Origin: Mailhella massiliensis | GTDB lineage: Bacteria > Desulfobacterota > Desulfovibrionia > Desulfovibrionales > Desulfovibrionaceae | Direction of reading: 5' to 3' | Assembly: GCF_020741395.1 (NCBI RefSeq) | Contig: NZ_DYZA01000194.1 | Location: 1-15,070 of the forward strand | DNA length: 15,070 nt | Part shown: in pieces, positions 1 to 8,202 of the stretch | How the letters are laid out: every line of letters begins with the position of its first letter | Position numbering within the stretch: the stretch's first letter is position 1 | The notes under the pieces: model-generated | The model's database searches: none | Told to the model about the DNA's origin: nothing | Seen by the model: only the letters and a program-made list of their open reading frames with translations | Position numbers and translations under genes: made by a program

Positions 1-134
1 TTCCGCCACGGATTCCCCATGACAGCCCCCCCCGCCCCGTGATAAACATGGGATCCGGCGGCCTTCCCCGGAGCCCCGCCGTGGCCTTCCGGCGGAAACT
101 CTTCCCCCGCCCGGCATATCCCGGAAAAGAAAAC

Positions 135-1367
135 ATGATGAACATACTCCACACCTCCGACTGGCATCTCGGCCATCAGCTTTACGGCAGGCGACGGCAT
201 GAGGAATTTCAGGCCTTTCTCGCCTGGCTTCAGGGCTTTGTGCGCGAGAGGCAGGTGCATGCCCTGCTCCTTGCCGGGGACGTCTTCGACAGCGCCCTCC
301 CGGGCACGCGGGCCCAGGAGCTTTACTACCGCTTTCTCGGCGACCTGCTCTCCCCCGGGAGCCCCTGCCGCCACATCGTCATCACCTCGGGCAATCACGA
401 TTCCCCGGCCTTTCTGGATGCGCCGGATATTCTGCTTTCTTCCATGGGTATTCACATTACAGGCCGCGCCCGGGAGCCGGAAGGCGAGGTTCTCATGCTG
501 GAAGGCCCGGAAGGCGAGCCTGAGCTCATCGTCTGCGCCGTGCCCTTCCTGCGGGAAAGAGACCTGTACCGCGCAAAAGAAGGCGAAGGCATGCAGGAGC
601 GCGACCGCCTCATGGCCGAGGGCATGAGGGAGCATTACCGCCGCGCGGCCCTGAGGGCGGAAGAACTGCGCGCGGGCAGGGATATCCCGGTAATCGCCAT
701 GGGGCATCTTTTCACGTCGGGCGGGGCCCTGAGCGAAGGCGTGCGGGAACTGCGCATAGGCTCCCTCGGGCAGGTGGATGCGGGCATCTTCCCCGAAAGC
801 CTCGACTATGTGGCCCTCGGGCACCTGCACCTTGCGCAGAAGGCGGGCGGGAGCGAGCGCATACGCTACTCGGGCTCGCCCCTGCCCCTGAGCTTTGCCG
901 AAGCCGCGCGGCCCAAGGAAGTAGCCTTGCTGCGTACTGCGGGGCGGCAGGTGCGCGTGGAGCGCGTGGGCGTGCCCTCGTTCCAGCGCCTGGAAAGCGT
1001 GGAAGGCGCTCTTGCGGACATAGAAGCGCGGCTTGAGGAGCTTTCCGCATGCGGGCAGGCCGTATGGGCGGAAGTGACGTATACGGGCGCGGCCCCTGCG
1101 CCCGACCTCAGGGAAAGGGTGGATGCCCGTGCCCGAAACGGCCTGGAAATACTGCGGGTGCGCAGCGCCCGGCCCATGCCCGAGGGCATGGATGCCGACG
1201 CGGGGCGGGAAAACCTGGAGGAAATGGGCGTGGAAGAAGTGTTTGAGCGGAGGCTCAGGGAGGCCTTTCCCGACGCCGACCCCGAAAGCCCGGAGCTGGA
1301 AGGGCTGCGCGCCCTCTACCGCGAGGTGCTCGCCATGCCGGAAAGGGAGGAAACATGCGCATCCTGA
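135..1367 (+). CDS. sbcD: SbcD, nuclease subunit of the SbcCD complex
   Basis: This encodes the Mre11-type metallophosphoesterase subunit of SbcCD, which in characterised bacteria has Mn-dependent nuclease activity on hairpins and protein-blocked DNA ends. The 410-residue product shows all the expected metal-site motifs: D9-x-H11 in TSDWHLG, D49 in AGDVFD, N87-H88-D89 in GNHD, H191 in MGHLF, and H230-x-H232 in LGHLH. The length is normal for SbcD. The reading frame is open back to position 39, but the ATG pair at 135/138 is the right start, because family homology begins at MNILHTSDWH and a purine-rich GGAAAAG lies at 122-128. The stop overlaps the sbcC start by 13 bp, so the two are almost certainly co-translated. 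No confident promoter is visible in the 134 bases to the left; that leader contains short GGCGG/CCGCC inverted repeats. Confidence 0.96.
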   Translation: MMNILHTSDWHLGHQLYGRRRHEEFQAFLAWLQGFVRERQVHALLLAGDVFDSALPGTRAQELYYRFLGDLLSPGSPCRHIVITSGNHDSPAFLDAPDILLSSMGIHITGRAREPEGEVLMLEGPEGEPELIVCAVPFLRERDLYRAKEGEGMQERDRLMAEGMREHYRRAALRAEELRAGRDIPVIAMGHLFTSGGALSEGVRELRIGSLGQVDAGIFPESLDYVALGHLHLAQKAGGSERIRYSGSPLPLSFAEAARPKEVALLRTAGRQVRVERVGVPSFQRLESVEGALADIEARLEELSACGQAVWAEVTYTGAAPAPDLRERVDARARNGLEILRVRSARPMPEGMDADAGRENLEEMGVEEVFERRLREAFPDADPESPELEGLRALYREVLAMPEREETCAS

Positions 1368-4300
1368 GCATACACATACGCAACCTCAATTCCCTTACCG
1401 GAGACTGGAACATACGCCTGGACACGCCGGCCTACGAAGGCGGCATTTTCGCCATCACCGGGCCTACGGGCGCGGGCAAGAGCACCATACTCGATGCCGT
1501 ATGCCTTGCCCTCTACGGCGCGACGCCGAGGCTTGAGCGCATCACCAGAAGCGGCAACGAGATCATGTCCCGCCACACGGCGGACTGTGCGGCGGAAATT
1601 TCCTTCCGCACCGGGGCGGGCACCTACCTCTGCTCCTGGAGCCAGTCGAAGGCGGGCAGGAAAGTCTCGGGCAGGCTTCAGCCGCCGAGGCACCGGCTCT
1701 ACGACGACAAGGGCGCATGCCTTGCGGAAAAGACCACGGAAGTAGCGGAAAAAGTTCGGGAAATCACGGGCATGGATTTCGGGCGCTTTCTTCAGTCCAT
1801 GCTGCTTGCACAAGGGAAATTCGCCTCTTTCCTTCTGGCGGACGGCGATGCTCGCGCCCCGCTTCTGGAGCGCATCACGGGCACGGGCATCTACAGCGAA
1901 ATTTCCATGCGGGTGCATCAGCGCAACCGGGAGGAGGAGCTGAAGCTCGCCGAGCTGGATGCGGCGCTTGCCGGGAAAAACCTGCTCTCCCGCGAAGAAG
2001 CGCAGGCGCTCGAAGAGCACGCCGCCGCGCTTCAGGAGCGCTGCGGGGAGCTGGCGCGGGAGGAAGCGAGGCTCGGGGAAGAGCTGGCGCGCCATGAAAG
2101 GGCACAGAAGCTTCTGTGCGACGAGGCCGCCCTGAGGGCGGAACAGGAGGAACTTGCCCGCGCGCAGGCGGCCTTTGCCCCGGAAAGGGAGCGCCTCGAG
2201 CGGGCTCGCCTTGCCCTCGGCCTTGCGGGGCTTCTGGAAGCGGCCTCCGTGCGGCGCGAGGAGCAGGCCAAGGATACGGCGCAGCGGCTTTTCCACCAAA
2301 ACGAAAGCCCGCGGCTCGACATGCGCAGGAAGGAGGCGGAAAAGGCCCTCGAAGCCGCGCGCGCAGCCCTTGCCGCAGAGAGGGAGGAAACGGCGGCCCT
2401 GCGGGAAACGTGCGCCCGCGTCCGCGCCATGGACAGCGACCTTGCGGCAAAAGCGCGGGATATCGCCGCCCTTTCCCTGGAGCTGGAAAACAGGAAAAAT
2501 GCCCTTGCCCTCAGGGAAAAGGAACGCGACGCGCTCCGGGGGCGACGCGAGCAGCGGCAGAACGCCCTGCGGCAGCTGGAAGAGCGGCGGAAGGCCTGCG
2601 CTGCGGATGCCGCGCTTCAGGAAGCGCTCGGCGCTCTCTTTCAGCGCCTTGCCCGGCTGAAGGAGCGGGAAGCGGAACACGCCGCCGCCCTGGCCGCACT
2701 GGAAGAGCGCAGGAAGGCGCAGGCGGCGGCCCTGGCCGCGCTGGAAGAAAAAAAACGCGCCGCCCGTGCGCTGGATGAGGAATCCGCCCGCAAGGAAGAA
2801 GAGCGGCGCGCCTTCCTTGAAGAGAAGGCGGCCCTGCTTGCAGGGAGGGGCACGGCCTTCCACCGCGCGCGCAAGGAGGAGCTTTTCTCCCGCCTTGCGC
2901 GCATCGACGCGGCGCGGGAATACGCCCGCCTCATCCCTGCACGCCGGGAAAAGGAAAGGGAACTTGCCGGGAAAGAAAGGGAGCTTGCCCTTGCCCTGGC
3001 GCGCGAGAGGCAGGAACTTACCTCCGGCCGGGCCACGCTCTCGGCGCTGCACGAAGCCCTTTTTCTGCGGGCGAAGATCAAAAATTACGAAGAGGAGCGG
3101 CAGAAGCTCCGGGAAGGCCGTCCCTGCCCCTTGTGCGGGAGCCTGCATCACCCCTTCGCCCGGGGCCTGCCCCCTGCGGAACCGGGCGGGGAGGAAGAGG
3201 CGGCGCGGCTGGAAAAAAGGCTGGAAGAGCTCACCGCCTCCCTTGCCGCCCATGAAAGGGACGCGGCGCACGCCGAAAGCGCACGGCGCGAGCTCAGCGA
3301 GGAGCTTCAAAGCCTTTCCGCACGCCTCGGTGCGCAGTTGAAGGACATGTTTCCCCTGAACGGCTCCTTCGGCACGGCGGAAGAGGAAGAGGCGCTGGAA
3401 AAGGATATGTTCGGCGCCCTCGCCCTTGAGGAAAACTCCGCCCTTCCGCCGCTTCTGGACAGGCTGCGCGCGGGCACGGCAAAGGCCCATGACGGCATCT
3501 CCCGCCTTCTGGCGGAAGTGCAGAAGCGGGAAGAAGGGGAACAGCGCGCCCGGGAAGCGCGGGAAGAGCTGGAAAAAAAGCGGAGCGAGGCCCTCAAGGC
3601 CTCCCTGGCGCTGGAAAAGGAACTGCTCCGCCTCGATACGGAGGCGCACAGTCTGGAAAGCGGCCGGAGCCGGAGCGAGGGACTCTGCCGCGAAGGACGG
3701 GAAGCGCTCTGCCGCGACCTGCGCTTTTTCGGCGTGCAGGCTTCCTCCACGGAAGATATGGAAAAGGCCCTGCGGAGCCTGGAAGCGCGGCGCGAGGCCT
3801 TCCTTGCCCTGGGCCGGGAAGCGGAAGGGATGCGGCGAGAGCTGGAGGATATGGCGCTGGAGCTTTCGGCCCGCACGGAGGACATGGCAGGCTCGCAGGC
3901 CGCCTGCGCCGAAGGGGCCGGGAACCTCGCCCGCATGCAGGAGGAGCGGCATGCCCTCACCCTTGCGCGGCAGGAGCTTTTCAACCTGCGCGACCCGGCG
4001 CAGGAAGAGGAGAAGGCAAGGCTCCGGCTGCGTTTCCGCGAGCAAGAGGAGGCGCGGCTTCTGCGCGAGGCGGAAAGCGCGAAAAGCGCCCATGAGCAGG
4101 CCGAAAACACCCTTGCCGTGCTGGATGGGCGCATTGCCCGGCGCACGGAAACGCTCCTTCAGCTGGAGAAGGAGCTGGCCCGCGGCCTGGCCTCGGCGGG
4201 CTTTGCGGGCGAGCAGGCATGCCGCGATGCGCTCCTGCCCGGGGAAGCGCTGCGCGGGCTGGAAGAAAAAGAATCGCGGCTTGCCCGGCAGGCCCTGGCC

Positions 4301-5050
4301 CTTCAGACGCGCAGCCGCGAGCTTGCGCGCAGGAAGGAGGATGCACCCGCCCCTGCGCTTCCCCGGGAGGAATGTGCGGAAAAGAGGGATGGGGCCCTCA
4401 GGAAGCGGGAAGAAGCGCTCAGGGAGCTCGGCGCGGTACTGGAAAGGCTGAAGGCCGACGCGGCATGCAGGAAGGAGGAGCGGGCCCTCAGGGAGCGCCG
4501 CGAGGCGCAGGCCGCCCTGTGCGGCCGCTGGAAGGGCCTGGACGCGCTCATAGGCTCGGCCGACGGCAAGAAATTCCGCAACTATGTGCAGGAACTCACC
4601 TTCCGCTCCCTGCTCAGGCTCGCCAACCGCCAGCTGGCCCTCATGACGGACCGCTACGAGCTCACCTACAGCACGGAAGAGGCGCTCACCCTCAACGTCA
4701 TAGACCGCTATCAGGCCGACGCGGTGCGCTCCTCGCGCAACCTCTCCGGCGGGGAAAGCTTCCTTGTGAGCCTCGCGCTGGCGCTGGCCCTGGCGCAAAT
4801 GGCCGGGCGCAACGTGCGCGTGGACTCCGTGTTCCTCGACGAGGGCTTCGGCACCCTGGACGAGGAGGCCCTGAACACCGCCCTCGACATGCTCGCCGCC
4901 CTCCATGAAAAGGGAAAAACCATAGGCATCATCTCCCACGTTCAGGCCGTGCGCGAGAGGGTGCCCGTGCAGATACGCGTGGAGCCCTGCGGCAACGGCA
5001 GAAGCCGCCTTTCCGGCCCGGGCGTGAAATGCGGGGGCGCGGAAGGCTGA
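1355..5050 (+). CDS. sbcC: SbcC, SMC-like ATPase subunit of the SbcCD complex
   Basis: This is the Rad50-type ATPase partner of SbcD, which holds and remodels DNA ends for the nuclease. The 1231-residue protein has Walker A GPTGAGKS at 36-43, a Q-loop segment LLAQGKF near 150-160, two very long Ala/Glu/Arg-rich coiled-coil arms (roughly 185-580 and 610-1040), and a zinc hook CPLC at 591-594 near the midpoint. The C-terminal half-ATPase carries the signature NLSGGES at 1129-1135, Walker B ending in D1162-E1163 (VFLDEGFG), and the D-loop TLDEE just after. It is longer than E. coli SbcC (about 1050), and the extra length lies in the coils. A good Shine-Dalgarno GGGAGG at 1345-1350 lies within the sbcD end and fixes the ATG at 1355. 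The ATPase residues look intact. Confidence 0.96.
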   Translation: MRILSIHIRNLNSLTGDWNIRLDTPAYEGGIFAITGPTGAGKSTILDAVCLALYGATPRLERITRSGNEIMSRHTADCAAEISFRTGAGTYLCSWSQSKAGRKVSGRLQPPRHRLYDDKGACLAEKTTEVAEKVREITGMDFGRFLQSMLLAQGKFASFLLADGDARAPLLERITGTGIYSEISMRVHQRNREEELKLAELDAALAGKNLLSREEAQALEEHAAALQERCGELAREEARLGEELARHERAQKLLCDEAALRAEQEELARAQAAFAPERERLERARLALGLAGLLEAASVRREEQAKDTAQRLFHQNESPRLDMRRKEAEKALEAARAALAAEREETAALRETCARVRAMDSDLAAKARDIAALSLELENRKNALALREKERDALRGRREQRQNALRQLEERRKACAADAALQEALGALFQRLARLKEREAEHAAALAALEERRKAQAAALAALEEKKRAARALDEESARKEEERRAFLEEKAALLAGRGTAFHRARKEELFSRLARIDAAREYARLIPARREKERELAGKERELALALARERQELTSGRATLSALHEALFLRAKIKNYEEERQKLREGRPCPLCGSLHHPFARGLPPAEPGGEEEAARLEKRLEELTASLAAHERDAAHAESARRELSEELQSLSARLGAQLKDMFPLNGSFGTAEEEEALEKDMFGALALEENSALPPLLDRLRAGTAKAHDGISRLLAEVQKREEGEQRAREAREELEKKRSEALKASLALEKELLRLDTEAHSLESGRSRSEGLCREGREALCRDLRFFGVQASSTEDMEKALRSLEARREAFLALGREAEGMRRELEDMALELSARTEDMAGSQAACAEGAGNLARMQEERHALTLARQELFNLRDPAQEEEKARLRLRFREQEEARLLREAESAKSAHEQAENTLAVLDGRIARRTETLLQLEKELARGLASAGFAGEQACRDALLPGEALRGLEEKESRLARQALALQTRSRELARRKEDAPAPALPREECAEKRDGALRKREEALRELGAVLERLKADAACRKEERALRERREAQAALCGRWKGLDALIGSADGKKFRNYVQELTFRSLLRLANRQLALMTDRYELTYSTEEALTLNVIDRYQADAVRSSRNLSGGESFLVSLALALALAQMAGRNVRVDSVFLDEGFGTLDEEALNTALDMLAALHEKGKTIGIISHVQAVRERVPVQIRVEPCGNGRSRLSGPGVKCGGAEG

Positions 5051-5243
5051 GGCGGCCCGAAAAATGCGCGGAAGGCCCTTGCCGGCGCAGTTCCCCATAC
5101 TGGCCGCGGAAGATACCATGCCGGGAAGGCATGGGCGCCCCCTGCCCGAAGCTTCCCCATACCCGCCAAGGCCCGGGCCGGAAAGGCGCTCCGTCCTGCA
5201 AAAATGCCGGAAGCCTCCGGGCGCGGGCAACGCTTCCTTGCGG

Positions 5244-5273
5244 GCAGGGGCCGAACCCGGGAGCGGCCCCTGC
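5244..5273. repeat. Perfect 10-bp inverted repeat (hairpin) after sbcC
   Basis: The arms GCAGGGGCCG (5244-5253) and CGGCCCCTGC (5264-5273) are exact reverse complements around a 10-base loop, which itself contains CCCGGG. Neither side is followed by a run of T, so it is not a canonical intrinsic terminator. It could protect the sbcC mRNA 3' end or simply be a stable intergenic fold. Confidence 0.6.
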
Positions 5274-5328
5274 GGGGAGAACCGGGACGCAAAGGCAAGG
5301 GCAAGAGCCGGAAAAGACGGCCTTTGTC

Positions 5329-5357
5329 TTGCTCCCGCACGGAAACGGGCGTATGAT
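5329..5357 (+). promoter_or_regulatory. Candidate sigma70 promoter for the MFS gene
   Basis: The hexamer TTGCTC (5329-5334) is followed, after exactly 17 bases, by TATGAT (5352-5357), a 5/6 match to the -10 consensus. The -35 match is only 3/6. Transcription would start near 5364, giving a leader of about 50 bases before the ATG at 5414. The ribosome-binding site AAGGA is at 5401-5405. The prediction rests on inspection alone. Confidence 0.45.
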
Positions 5358-5413
5358 GGGGGAAAATACGTTCTCCCTCCCCGCATATACCCCTCCATGC
5401 AAGGATCTCCGCC

Positions 5414-6652
5414 ATGAAAACTTCTCCCCCGAAAGAAAATACCGGGCAGGCGCTTTTCACCAGAAATTTCTCCCTCATCTGTCTGGCCAATCTCTGCACC
5501 TGCATGGCCGGCTATTCCATCATGCCCGTGCTGCCCCTCTACCTCATGGACGAGCTGCACTCCCCCAAGTCCGTCATGGGCGCGGCCATGGCCGTGTTTC
5601 CCCTGGTGGCCCTGCTCTTCCGCCCCGTCTCCGGCCTCATTGTGGACAGGTTCAACCGGAGGCTCGTGCTCATCATCTCCACCCTTGTCTGCATGGCGTG
5701 CTTTCCCCTCTGCCTCGCGGCGGCGGGCGTCATGCTTTTCATGTTCATACGCCTTCTGCACGGCGTGGCCTTTTCTTCCATGACCACCTCGCAGGCCACC
5801 CTTGCCGTGGACTTCATGCCCGAAGGAAAAATAGGCACGGGCATAGGCATCTTCAGCAGCACCGTGTCCCTCGGCATGATCTTCGGCCCCATGCTGGGCC
5901 TTTTCGTGGCGGACGCCTTCTCCTACGCTGCGGCCTTCTGGGTGCCCTCGGCCTTTGCCGCAGCCGGGGCCGTGTTCCAGGCGTGTCTGCACCCCCGCAG
6001 GCAGAAGGCTCCCGAGCAGAAAAAGATCACGATGGACATGCTCTTCATGAAAAGCGGCGCCTGGGCCCTCGCCGCCCTGCTCATCGCCGCCTTCATGCAG
6101 GGCATGATCACCAACTACATTTCCGTGCTCGCCCGGGAACACGGCCTTGCGGACTACGCCAGCCTCTATTTCCTGCTCATGGGACTGGGGCTCATGGCAA
6201 GCCGCCTCTTCTCCGGCTATATTACCGACCACGGCTTCACGGTGCACCTCATCTGCACGGCGGAGCTCTTCACCATGGGCGGCGTATGGCTGCTTTCCTC
6301 CACCAGCTCCCCCACGGTATTCGTGCTCTGCGGCGTGCTGCTCGGCATGTCCATGGGCGCGCTCACCCCGAGCTATCAGACCATACTCATGCGCCTCTCC
6401 CCCAGGGACAGGCGCGGCGTGGCGAGCTCCATGTACTTCATCGGCATGGACGGCGGTATTTTCCTCGCCCTTGTGAGCGGCGGGCTCATTGCCGAGATCA
6501 TGGGCATGGCCGCCGCCTACCGTGTGGGCGCGACGGGCCAGCTCCTCGCCCTCGCCGTATTCTTCCGCTTCGTCGTGCCGCAGCTTAAAGAATGCAGGGC
6601 CGCCGAAGATCCGCGACCGACGGAAAAGGCGCAGTCCACGGAGCTTTCCTGA
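5414..6652 (+). CDS. Major facilitator superfamily permease, substrate unknown
   Basis: This is a 412-residue inner-membrane protein with a typical 12-helix MFS pattern. The hydrophobic segments begin around residue 17, and a basic central loop (about 191-207, HPRRQKAPEQKK) separates the two six-helix halves. The loop between helices 2 and 3 carries motif A, G74-LIV-D78-R79-FNRR, with a degenerate counterpart GYITDHG in the second half. Helix 5 has a motif C-like run (GMIFGPMLG, 154-162) that is common in antiporter and efflux branches. SPRDRRGVASS in the second half is also typical. Start: ATG 5414 with AAGGA eight bases upstream. It stands alone between sbcC and a convergent gene, so context gives no substrate. 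A drug, sugar or metabolite exporter of the YfcJ/YhhS/AraJ type is possible, but I cannot choose among these. Confidence 0.9.
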   Translation: MKTSPPKENTGQALFTRNFSLICLANLCTCMAGYSIMPVLPLYLMDELHSPKSVMGAAMAVFPLVALLFRPVSGLIVDRFNRRLVLIISTLVCMACFPLCLAAAGVMLFMFIRLLHGVAFSSMTTSQATLAVDFMPEGKIGTGIGIFSSTVSLGMIFGPMLGLFVADAFSYAAAFWVPSAFAAAGAVFQACLHPRRQKAPEQKKITMDMLFMKSGAWALAALLIAAFMQGMITNYISVLAREHGLADYASLYFLLMGLGLMASRLFSGYITDHGFTVHLICTAELFTMGGVWLLSSTSSPTVFVLCGVLLGMSMGALTPSYQTILMRLSPRDRRGVASSMYFIGMDGGIFLALVSGGLIAEIMGMAAAYRVGATGQLLALAVFFRFVVPQLKECRAAEDPRPTEKAQSTELS

Positions 6653-6843
6653 AAGACCGGGGGACAGTCCTCGCCCCTGCCCGGGATTTCCCTGAAAAAA
6701 AAGCCCGCACGGGCGGGCGGAAGGCGCAGGGCAGAACCCCGGAGCCTGTGCAGGGAAGGAGCGGGCAGGCGCTTCCCGGGCAGGGGGGGCGCCCCGGGAA
6801 AAAATCCTGCCTGCAAGGGCCCCCGGCGGGCAGGGCGTGCGGT
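6653..6843. other. Convergent intergenic region between the MFS gene and gph
   Basis: The region contains the gph terminator (6695-6718) and an 8-bp inverted repeat, TTCCCGGG (6773-6780) and CCCGGGAA (6793-6800), around a G-rich 12-base loop. On the + strand no hairpin followed by T residues is seen, so the MFS transcript lacks an obvious intrinsic terminator here. Confidence 0.65.
6695..6718 (-). terminator. Rho-independent terminator of gph
   Basis: Read on the minus strand, a perfect 6-bp stem GCCCGC/GCGGGC with loop CCGT (6718-6703) is followed directly by eight T (6702-6695). It lies about 125 bases past the gph stop and is the best intrinsic terminator in the window. It has no T-tract in the other direction, so it acts on the minus strand only. 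Confidence 0.88.
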
Positions 6844-7503
6844 TCAGCGCGCCGCGCCGAACAGGGCGGGCAGCTCCCCGGGCGCGTCGATGAAGCGCGA
6901 GGCCCCGGCCTTCTCAAGAATATCCCTGTCGCGGAAGCCCCAGGTGACGGAAAGGCAGTCCACGCCCGCGTTTTTCGCCGTCGCTATGTCCACTTCCGAA
7001 TCCCCCACATAGAGCGTGCCTTCCCGGGAGGCGCCGAGCTCCTCCATGGCGGCGAGAAGGCCGTCCGGCGCGGGCTTGCGGCGCACGCCCTGCCTTTCGC
7101 CCATGGCGGAACCGAACACGCCGCCGAAATATTCCCCGTTCATGTCCTTGACCTGGGCGTCGGGCTTGTTGGACACGATGCCGAGCCTGAGCCCGCGCCC
7201 CTTCAGCGCCTCGAGCATGTCCATAATCCCGGCATAGGGCCGGGTGTGGTCGCGGCAATGGGCCGCGTAGTGGACGCGGAAAGCGGCCATGGCTTCTTCA
7301 AACAGGGGGTTATCCTCCCCGCCGGGCAAAGAAAGCTCCATGAGCCTGCGCACGCCGTTGCCCACAAAGCCCCGCACCTCCTCCAGGCTGCGCCGCACCT
7401 TTGTGCGGCCGGAAAGAGCATGGTTCACGCTCAGCATGAGGTCTTCCAGCGTATCGAGAAGCGTGCCGTCGAGGTCGAAAATCACCGTATCGTAATGCTG
7501 CAT
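6844..7503 (-). CDS. gph: HAD-family hydrolase, phosphoglycolate phosphatase-like
   Basis: This is a 219-residue cytoplasmic HAD phosphatase. Motif I is F-D10-L-D12-GTLLDT (D10 nucleophile, D12 acid/base), motif II is the serine in IVSNK (S111), motif III is K143 in RRKPAPDGLL, and motif IV is YVGDSEVD (D168 and D172, metal ligands). The helical cap at about residues 18-85 is the type seen in Gph and PgmB relatives. Gph removes phosphate from 2-phosphoglycolate, a by-product of DNA 3'-end repair and of oxygenation reactions; the exact substrate here is inferred from general resemblance only. The frame stays open upstream to 7938 through tandem repeats, but ATG 7503 is preceded by AAGGA at proper spacing and starts exactly where HAD homology begins. 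It is a single-gene unit with its own terminator. I saw no convincing promoter in the repeat-bearing leader. Confidence 0.88.
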   Translation of the reverse strand: MQHYDTVIFDLDGTLLDTLEDLMLSVNHALSGRTKVRRSLEEVRGFVGNGVRRLMELSLPGGEDNPLFEEAMAAFRVHYAAHCRDHTRPYAGIMDMLEALKGRGLRLGIVSNKPDAQVKDMNGEYFGGVFGSAMGERQGVRRKPAPDGLLAAMEELGASREGTLYVGDSEVDIATAKNAGVDCLSVTWGFRDRDILEKAGASRFIDAPGELPALFGAAR

Positions 7504-7527
7504 GATGGTATCCTTGAAAAACGTCGT

Positions 7528-7554
7528 GGAAGAAGGCCCGCGCCCCCTTCTTCC
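7528..7554 (-). repeat. 9-bp inverted repeat in the gph leader
   Basis: GGAAGAAGG (7528-7536) and CCTTCTTCC (7546-7554) are exact reverse complements around a 9-base GC loop. On the gph transcript the stem ends 13 bases before the AAGGA ribosome-binding site, with a TTTTT run between them (six bases separate stem and T-run). It could modulate gph translation or act as a weak terminator for transcripts arriving from the repeat array. Function is not demonstrated. Confidence 0.55.
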
Positions 7555-7640
7555 GTCGGGCGCCCTTCCTGCGCCGCATCCGGGACGCCGCCCTTTGCCG
7601 CTGGGGGAAAAGCGAAAGCCCCGGGCGCGTTGCAGGGCGC

Positions 7641-7889
7641 CCGCTTCCACCCATGCGCGGGGGGCTTCGGGGGGATCGAGTCCGTGCGAGGAACGTGGCC
7701 GCTTCCGCCCATGCGCGCAACGCTTCGGGGACATAGAGTCCGTGCGAGGAACGCGGCCGTTTCCGCCCATGCGGGGGGCTTCGGGGGCTGGCTCCAGTTT
7801 TTTACTTCCTGAAAAGAACTTCCACCCATGCGCGGGGGGCTTCGGGGGGATCGAGTCCGAGCGAGGAACGTGGCCGCTTCCGCCCATGC
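7641..7889. repeat. Degenerate tandem array of a 58-bp unit
   Basis: Five consecutive units start at 7641, 7699, 7757, 7816 and 7874, giving spacings of 58, 58, 59 and 58. Each opens with a variant of CCGCTTCCRCCCATGC and, where complete, continues GCTTCGGGG, then GAGTCCGTGCGAGGAACG. Units 1 and 4 are nearly identical: a shared stretch of about 41 bases, then one T-to-A change. Unit 2 differs at roughly nine sites. Unit 3 keeps only its first half (7757-7787), and unit 5 keeps only about 16 bases. A 58-bp period is not a multiple of three, so the array does not encode a repeated peptide in one frame. There are no short variable spacers, so it is not a CRISPR. It resembles an intergenic minisatellite or a dispersed repeat family. 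Confidence 0.85.
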
Positions 7890-8180
7890 CGCGCGGGACG
7901 GGGAGAATCCGGGGCATCCTGCTTTGCCCATGCCGCATTGCCCATCATCCGGCCCTTCTTTCCCTGCAAGGAGCCCTCTTCTTCCGCGCCGCGCCATACC
8001 CCCGGCGCGGCGGCCGTAAACACGCGGTTCTTCGCAGAGTGCGGGCGGAACGCTTCCCTGCCGGAGGCCGGAACCGCCCCCCCTCCTGCCCGCCCTGCCC
8101 CGGCCGGGCTTTCGCCGGGTACGCAGAAACATGCCGGGAAGGGAAACGCATCGCCCGGCGCGCACGCTTTTTTACGACAA

Positions 8181-8202
8181 AGGGGGAGGCAAGCCTCCCC
8201 CT
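8181..8202 (-). terminator. Hairpin terminator after bamA
   Basis: GGGGGAGGC (8182-8190) pairs with GCCTCCCCC (8193-8201), extended by one A-T pair, across a minimal 2-base loop. It lies about 60 bases past the bamA stop. On the minus strand it is followed by TTTGTCGT, a short T-tract; on the + strand a looser T-rich stretch follows. It is the likely 3' end of the lysS-lolC-lolD-bamA transcript and may work in both directions. Confidence 0.65.

Larger units (their letters stand above)
5051..5413. other. Non-coding gap between sbcC and the MFS gene
   Basis: This is a 363-base stretch with no credible gene; the frames open across it are Arg/Pro/Gly-rich and lack ribosome-binding sites. It holds a small inverted repeat CCATGCC/GGCATGG (5116-5134, 5-base loop), a stronger 10-bp hairpin (5244-5273), a compound dyad GCAAGA/TCTTGC around 5301-5332, and a likely promoter near the right end. 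I see no T-tract terminator for sbcC on the + strand, so sbcC transcription may end by Rho or read through. Confidence 0.7.

Noticed and set aside
1..42. End of an upstream gene (frame 1 open to TGA at 40-42) or start of a divergent gene at the ATG on the minus strand at 20
   Set aside because: There are only about 13 codons or 6 codons within the window and neither resembles a known protein end or start, so nothing can be supported.
1316..6247. A 1643-codon open frame on the minus strand opposite sbcC and the MFS gene
   Set aside because: It is antisense to two well-supported genes. Its translation is low-complexity (Gly/Phe/Pro/Arg/Leu-rich) without domain motifs and is explained by the third-position G/C bias of the real genes keeping the opposite frame open.
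6657..6690. A terminator for the MFS gene (CCGGG...CCCGG then GATTTC)
   Set aside because: The stem is only about five bp with a long loop, and only three T follow. It is too weak to call.
7641..7889. CRISPR array
   Set aside because: The units are contiguous 58-mers with graded divergence. There are no short identical repeats separated by unique spacers of constant length, and no cas genes nearby.
7504..7938. An N-terminal extension of gph running through the tandem repeats, possibly a repeat-domain fusion
   Set aside because: HAD homology begins at the ATG at 7503, which has its own AAGGA site. The repeats shift frame every unit because 58 is not a multiple of three, and the extension has no ribosome-binding site or plausible fold.
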